A DNA stretch of 64,000 nucleotides, from NCBI RefSeq assembly GCF_030272615.1, contig NC_081411.1, positions 41,467,140 through 41,531,139 of the forward strand. Reading direction: 5' to 3'. The notes under the pieces are model-generated. The model saw nothing but the letters and a program-made list of their open reading frames with translations, had not been told where the DNA came from and made no database searches. Positions 61,401-64,000 of this stretch are shown here, one piece after another. Origin of the DNA: Cryptomeria japonica. Its lineage: Eukaryota > Streptophyta > Pinopsida > Cupressales > Cupressaceae. Every line of letters begins with the position of its first letter. Positions within the stretch are counted from its first letter, which is position 1. The translations under genes and the position numbers were made by a program.

Positions 61401-62173
61401 TACCTTATAGGGTGAATTGAGGTAAAGAAAGTGCAAAATGAAGCCTAAAGAAGGAATTTCGCTCCCGACCCTTCCAAAGGGTCCAGAGCGAAATTCCCAT
61501 TATCACCTAATTTGCCCATGTGAGAAGCTAAAAGGATGGATCCCTGGACTTTGTTGAATGAAAGCAAGTGTATGCTCACCCTCTGGAGAATTTTGAAGCG
61601 AAAAATGGAGTAATTGAGGCCTAATCAAAAAAATCGCTCCTGACCCTTCCAAAGGGTCCAGGGCGAAATCCTTGAGAAAGCCTATCCTTCGCCTTGTTTG
61701 GGCTAGACAAAGAACATGAAGATATGACAAATCTAGATTGTGAGGAGTGAGTAAGCCTAGATGAAAAGTTCAAATAAGACTTCTTGAAGTAATTTAAGCC
61801 TTCCTCATATATTAAGTATTTTAGTGCCTATGAGGAATGAGCCTTCATCAAACCTTGATCAAGCTTTAGCATCCACTAAGCTTACTTATATCTTTTCACT
61901 AAATTTGCTAATTAAATCTCATTTGGGGGGCTAAGACAAATTCGCATGAGTTAAGGCCTTATAAATTGATTAATTAATTTTCTAAGCCTTAAAATAAATA
62001 AAAAAAATCAACCTTAGGCTTTGAAATTAATTTGAAAAATAAAAAATCACATTTTAGCGCCCAAGATTTATTATTTTTACCTATTTATCAAGTCGGCCAT
62101 GCTTGTGGAGGGGTTTTTTTAATTTATTTAAGCCTTTACCAAGTCGGTCTAATGGCAAAATAAGGTGAGCGCC
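58430..62173 (+). repeat. LTR-like promoter region of a further repeat element
   Basis: It starts TGTTGTGACCATTTCACACA, an LTR-like start placed inside another LTR. The region has no coding sequence. Its main content is the hairpin array listed separately, then AT-rich sequence up to a TATA box. No second LTR or primer site lies in the window, so the LTR nature is an inference. Confidence 0.5.
58941..61671. repeat. Array of 17 hairpin-forming motifs, spacing about 134-178 bp
   Basis: The motif is TTTCGCTCCTGACCCTT, CCA, AAGGGTCCAGAGCGAAA. TTTCGCTC pairs with GAGCGAAA, and ACCCTT with AAGGGT. Copies start near 58943, 59111, 59279 (half only), 59413, 59581, 59748, 59911, 60088, 60254, 60432, 60609, 60785, 60954 (shortened), 61110, 61277, 61453 and 61629. 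The spacers are poorly conserved except for a near-identical block of about 300 bp duplicated at about 59082-59381 and 59383-59700. Some copies change both stem arms together (TTTCACTC with GAGTGAAA at 59748). Confidence 0.92.
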
Positions 62174-62185
62174 CTATATAAGAGG
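62174..62185 (+). promoter_or_regulatory. TATA box
   Basis: CTATATAAGAGG in a GC-flanked setting, with a start of transcription expected about 30 bases downstream, followed by a leader, an intron and the long ORF. Confidence 0.65.
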
Positions 62186-62331
62186 GGTGTGTTTTGAAAT
62201 TTTTAAATCATTCATTCATTTTCCCTTATGCGAATTTGAAGAGCAGATTTGAAGGTGCGAAATTGAGCAGATTGGAAGATAATTTCCAGATCTTGAAAGC
62301 AAGTTGAAGGCGAAATCATCACTTGAAGGCA

Positions 62332-62475
62332 AATTTCCAGATTTTGAAGACTAGTTAAGGGCGAATTTCTAATTAAGAGCTGATTGGAAGCGAATTTCCA
62401 GATTTTGAAGGCTAGTTAAAGGCGAATTTCTGATTAAGAGTTGATTGGAGGCGAATTTCCAGATTTTGAAGGAGG
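62332..62475 (+). repeat. Leader tandem repeat, unit about 61 bp
   Basis: AATTTCCAGATTTTGAAG followed by GCTAGTTAA.GGCGAATTTCT and GATTAAGAG.TGATTGGA recurs at about 62332, 62393 and 62453, giving 2.3 copies within the presumed 5' leader. Confidence 0.85.
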
Positions 62476-62608
62476 CTTGAAGGCTGATTGAAGGTTGAAG
62501 CCATCAAAGGAAGGACCTGAAATTCAAATTAAGGACCCTTTGTCCAGCAGACCTCCATTTTCTTTTATCCATTTTTTCAAGGTTGATAGCTTAAAATCAA
62601 GGAAAAGG

Positions 62609-62848
62609 TATGTATGATCAAATTTTTGAAAGCTTAATCAAGATTTAATTTGATTTCCTATAGCAATCCTTTGTAAGGTTAGGTCTTGCACAATCTGATT
62701 TAATTCACAATTAATATCAATTTGAAAATTTATAATTCTAAAGGTTTATCATACTATTTTCAAATTGTAATCTTTTTTTTTTTTTGAAAGACTTAAATCC
62801 ATACCTTAAGGTACTATGCTCAAACCTAACTTCAAGCCTTTCTTGTAG
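62609..62848 (+). other. Probable 5'-UTR intron
   Basis: The donor AAAAG|GTATGTATG (at 62609) and acceptor TTTCTTGTAG (ending 62848) are strong plant splice sites. The interior is AT-rich with a T run before the acceptor. Removal places the leader seven bases before the ATG. Confidence 0.6.
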
Positions 62849-62855
62849 GTATCAA

Positions 62856-64000
62856 ATGACGACCCCCAAGGCTAGTGGATCCACTACCCGGCAGGCCCTC
62901 ATCAAGGAGGATCAGAAGAATGACGAATTGGAGACCAGGATCGTGTCCAAGTGGAGCAATATCGGAGACACCAATCTAGGAAACTTCAATGTGAAGAAGT
63001 TTCAGGAAGCGCCCTACATCGGCAAGCCATCACCTGTTGCAAAGAGGATAATTGAGAGTGGCATCATCAAGGCCGCGGGTTTCCCTCCTGCAGTCAAGTG
63101 TCACGAGTTGATGATCGAATGTGCCTGGCACTATGATTCACATTCGAGGACAATCGTAGCTGAAGATGGAACTGTCTTAGCCTACCTTTCAGAGGAAGAC
63201 ATAAGCGAAGCTTTTCATCTCCCGGAGCATAGAGACATGATCTACAAAAGTCTAGAAGGAGCTAGGTCTGTTTACGAAGATGATCCTGATTCCTGTCTAA
63301 ACTTCATCAACAAGAATTGGTTGCTCAAAAGTCGACCTCACCTGAACAGGATTCCTAATACACTGCACAGAATTGATTTCCAGGAAGAGTTCAAGGACTT
63401 GATACCCATGCTCAATCGGGTTACTGGTGCCTCTCAAGCCTTCTTCTTCGACAAATGGATGTTCTTCTTCATACAAGTGATTATGCAAGGACAAGGAAAG
63501 TTCAATTGGGCTAGAATCATTAGTAATAACCTGGACGTGCAGTTGAGGAGGCGAGCCCCTACCAAGTCTTTTCACATGAGTTCATATGTTATATATTCCC
63601 TAGTCAGGAGTTTTGAGTATGCAGGGCTACCTCACAAAGGAGTTGTTGGGAGAGGACCCGGAAAAATAAGAGTTTGTGATTCTTATGTTCAACTACATCA
63701 TCCACCAAAGAATGATTACAAGCTAATCAATGATACCTTCACGATGTATATCACCAGGATATTGCAAGGAGGGATTCACAATCGATTGTCTCTGGAAGCA
63801 CAGGAGCTCGTGAAGAAGCATGGTGCATGGTTCATTCAGTTTCCAAAATTCACATACATCAGAGTTCATGGATGTCCTTCACCTCCCTACATGTTGCCAA
63901 GATATCCTACATACAAAATAATATTACTTGAAGTAACCAGACAATTGGCAGCTTATGCTAGAGCATCAAGACACAAGCATGGAAATGGAATTCTCGTGCC
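62856..64000 (+). CDS. Long ORF of unknown function, open at window end
   Basis: From the ATG at 62856 the frame is open for 381 codons to the window edge. It starts MTTPKASGSTTRQALIKEDQ. The composition is that of a globular protein with many Trp, Phe, His and charged residues. Recognisable landmarks are LAYLSEEDISEAFHLPEHRD (about residues 109-128), FFFDKWMFFFIQVIMQGQGK and GRGPGKIRVCDSYVQLHH. No signal peptide, membrane segment or zinc knuckle is seen. I do not recognise the family. The layout (LTR-like start, long repeat region, TATA box, leader intron) suggests an ORF of a repeat element rather than a single-copy host gene; the SEEDISEAFHLP style vaguely recalls extra ORFs of plant retroelements. 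It looks whole within the window. Confidence 0.7.
   Translation, partial: MTTPKASGSTTRQALIKEDQKNDELETRIVSKWSNIGDTNLGNFNVKKFQEAPYIGKPSPVAKRIIESGIIKAAGFPPAVKCHELMIECAWHYDSHSRTIVAEDGTVLAYLSEEDISEAFHLPEHRDMIYKSLEGARSVYEDDPDSCLNFINKNWLLKSRPHLNRIPNTLHRIDFQEEFKDLIPMLNRVTGASQAFFFDKWMFFFIQVIMQGQGKFNWARIISNNLDVQLRRRAPTKSFHMSSYVIYSLVRSFEYAGLPHKGVVGRGPGKIRVCDSYVQLHHPPKNDYKLINDTFTMYITRILQGGIHNRLSLEAQELVKKHGAWFIQFPKFTYIRVHGCPSPPYMLPRYPTYKIILLEVTRQLAAYARASRHKHGNGILV

Noticed and set aside
58941-61671. CRISPR-like regularly spaced repeats
   Set aside because: Spacers are 90-140 bases, drifted copies of one another in places, and the context is a plant repeat element. No cas-type gene is present.

Overview
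The window looks like a piece of a large, repeat-swollen seed-plant genome, most likely a conifer. The reasons are a TIR-NBS-LRR gene whose TIR domain opens with FINHRGPD (a form I associate with conifer TNLs), nested LTR retrotransposons and LINEs almost everywhere else, long AT-rich gaps, and only one clear host gene in 64 kb. The species is an inference and was not read from a marker. No intact tRNA or rRNA gene and no CRISPR array was seen.

Layout. 1-2905: 3' part of a Ty1/copia-type element with its 3' LTR. 2906-5710: AT-rich gap. 5711-6225: a small inverted-repeat element carrying 5S-rRNA-like sequence, between two SINE-like copies. 6853-11809: a five-exon TIR-NBS-LRR resistance-type gene that looks complete (1476 aa predicted). 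11810-15963: AT-rich gap with a 750-bp foldback repeat and a tandem duplication. 15964-18869: a Ty3/gypsy LTR with primer binding site, leader and a pol scrap. 18870-24101: a long LTR-family repeat holding a retroposed LINE-derived insert, then a reverse-strand LTR with its polypurine tract.

24482-39760 is the most unusual object: an apparent 15.3-kb DNA transposon with 26-bp (25/26 matching) terminal inverted repeats and an AGGA target duplication. It holds a plus-strand transposase gene with a D-D-D arrangement and Sola-like motifs, a minus-strand multi-exon gene of unknown function, repeated GCGTACGC-type motifs towards both ends, polypyrimidine minisatellites, palindromic repeats and a 12-copy satellite of about 359 bp. 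Both genes carry in-frame stops that read like C-to-T changes, so this copy is decayed.

39800-58429 returns to nested retroelements: a gypsy integrase scrap, a second inverted copy of the long LTR family with a 5'-truncated L1 inside it, a Tat/Ogre-like gypsy relic, a complete-outline 6.2-kb chromovirus-like Ty3/gypsy element (47265-53435, TSD CCAAA) inserted in that relic, and another gypsy tail with two head-to-tail LTRs. 58430-64000 starts a further repeat: 17 copies of a hairpin-forming motif spaced about 134-178 bp, a TATA box, a 5'-UTR intron and a long ORF of unknown function that runs off the window end.
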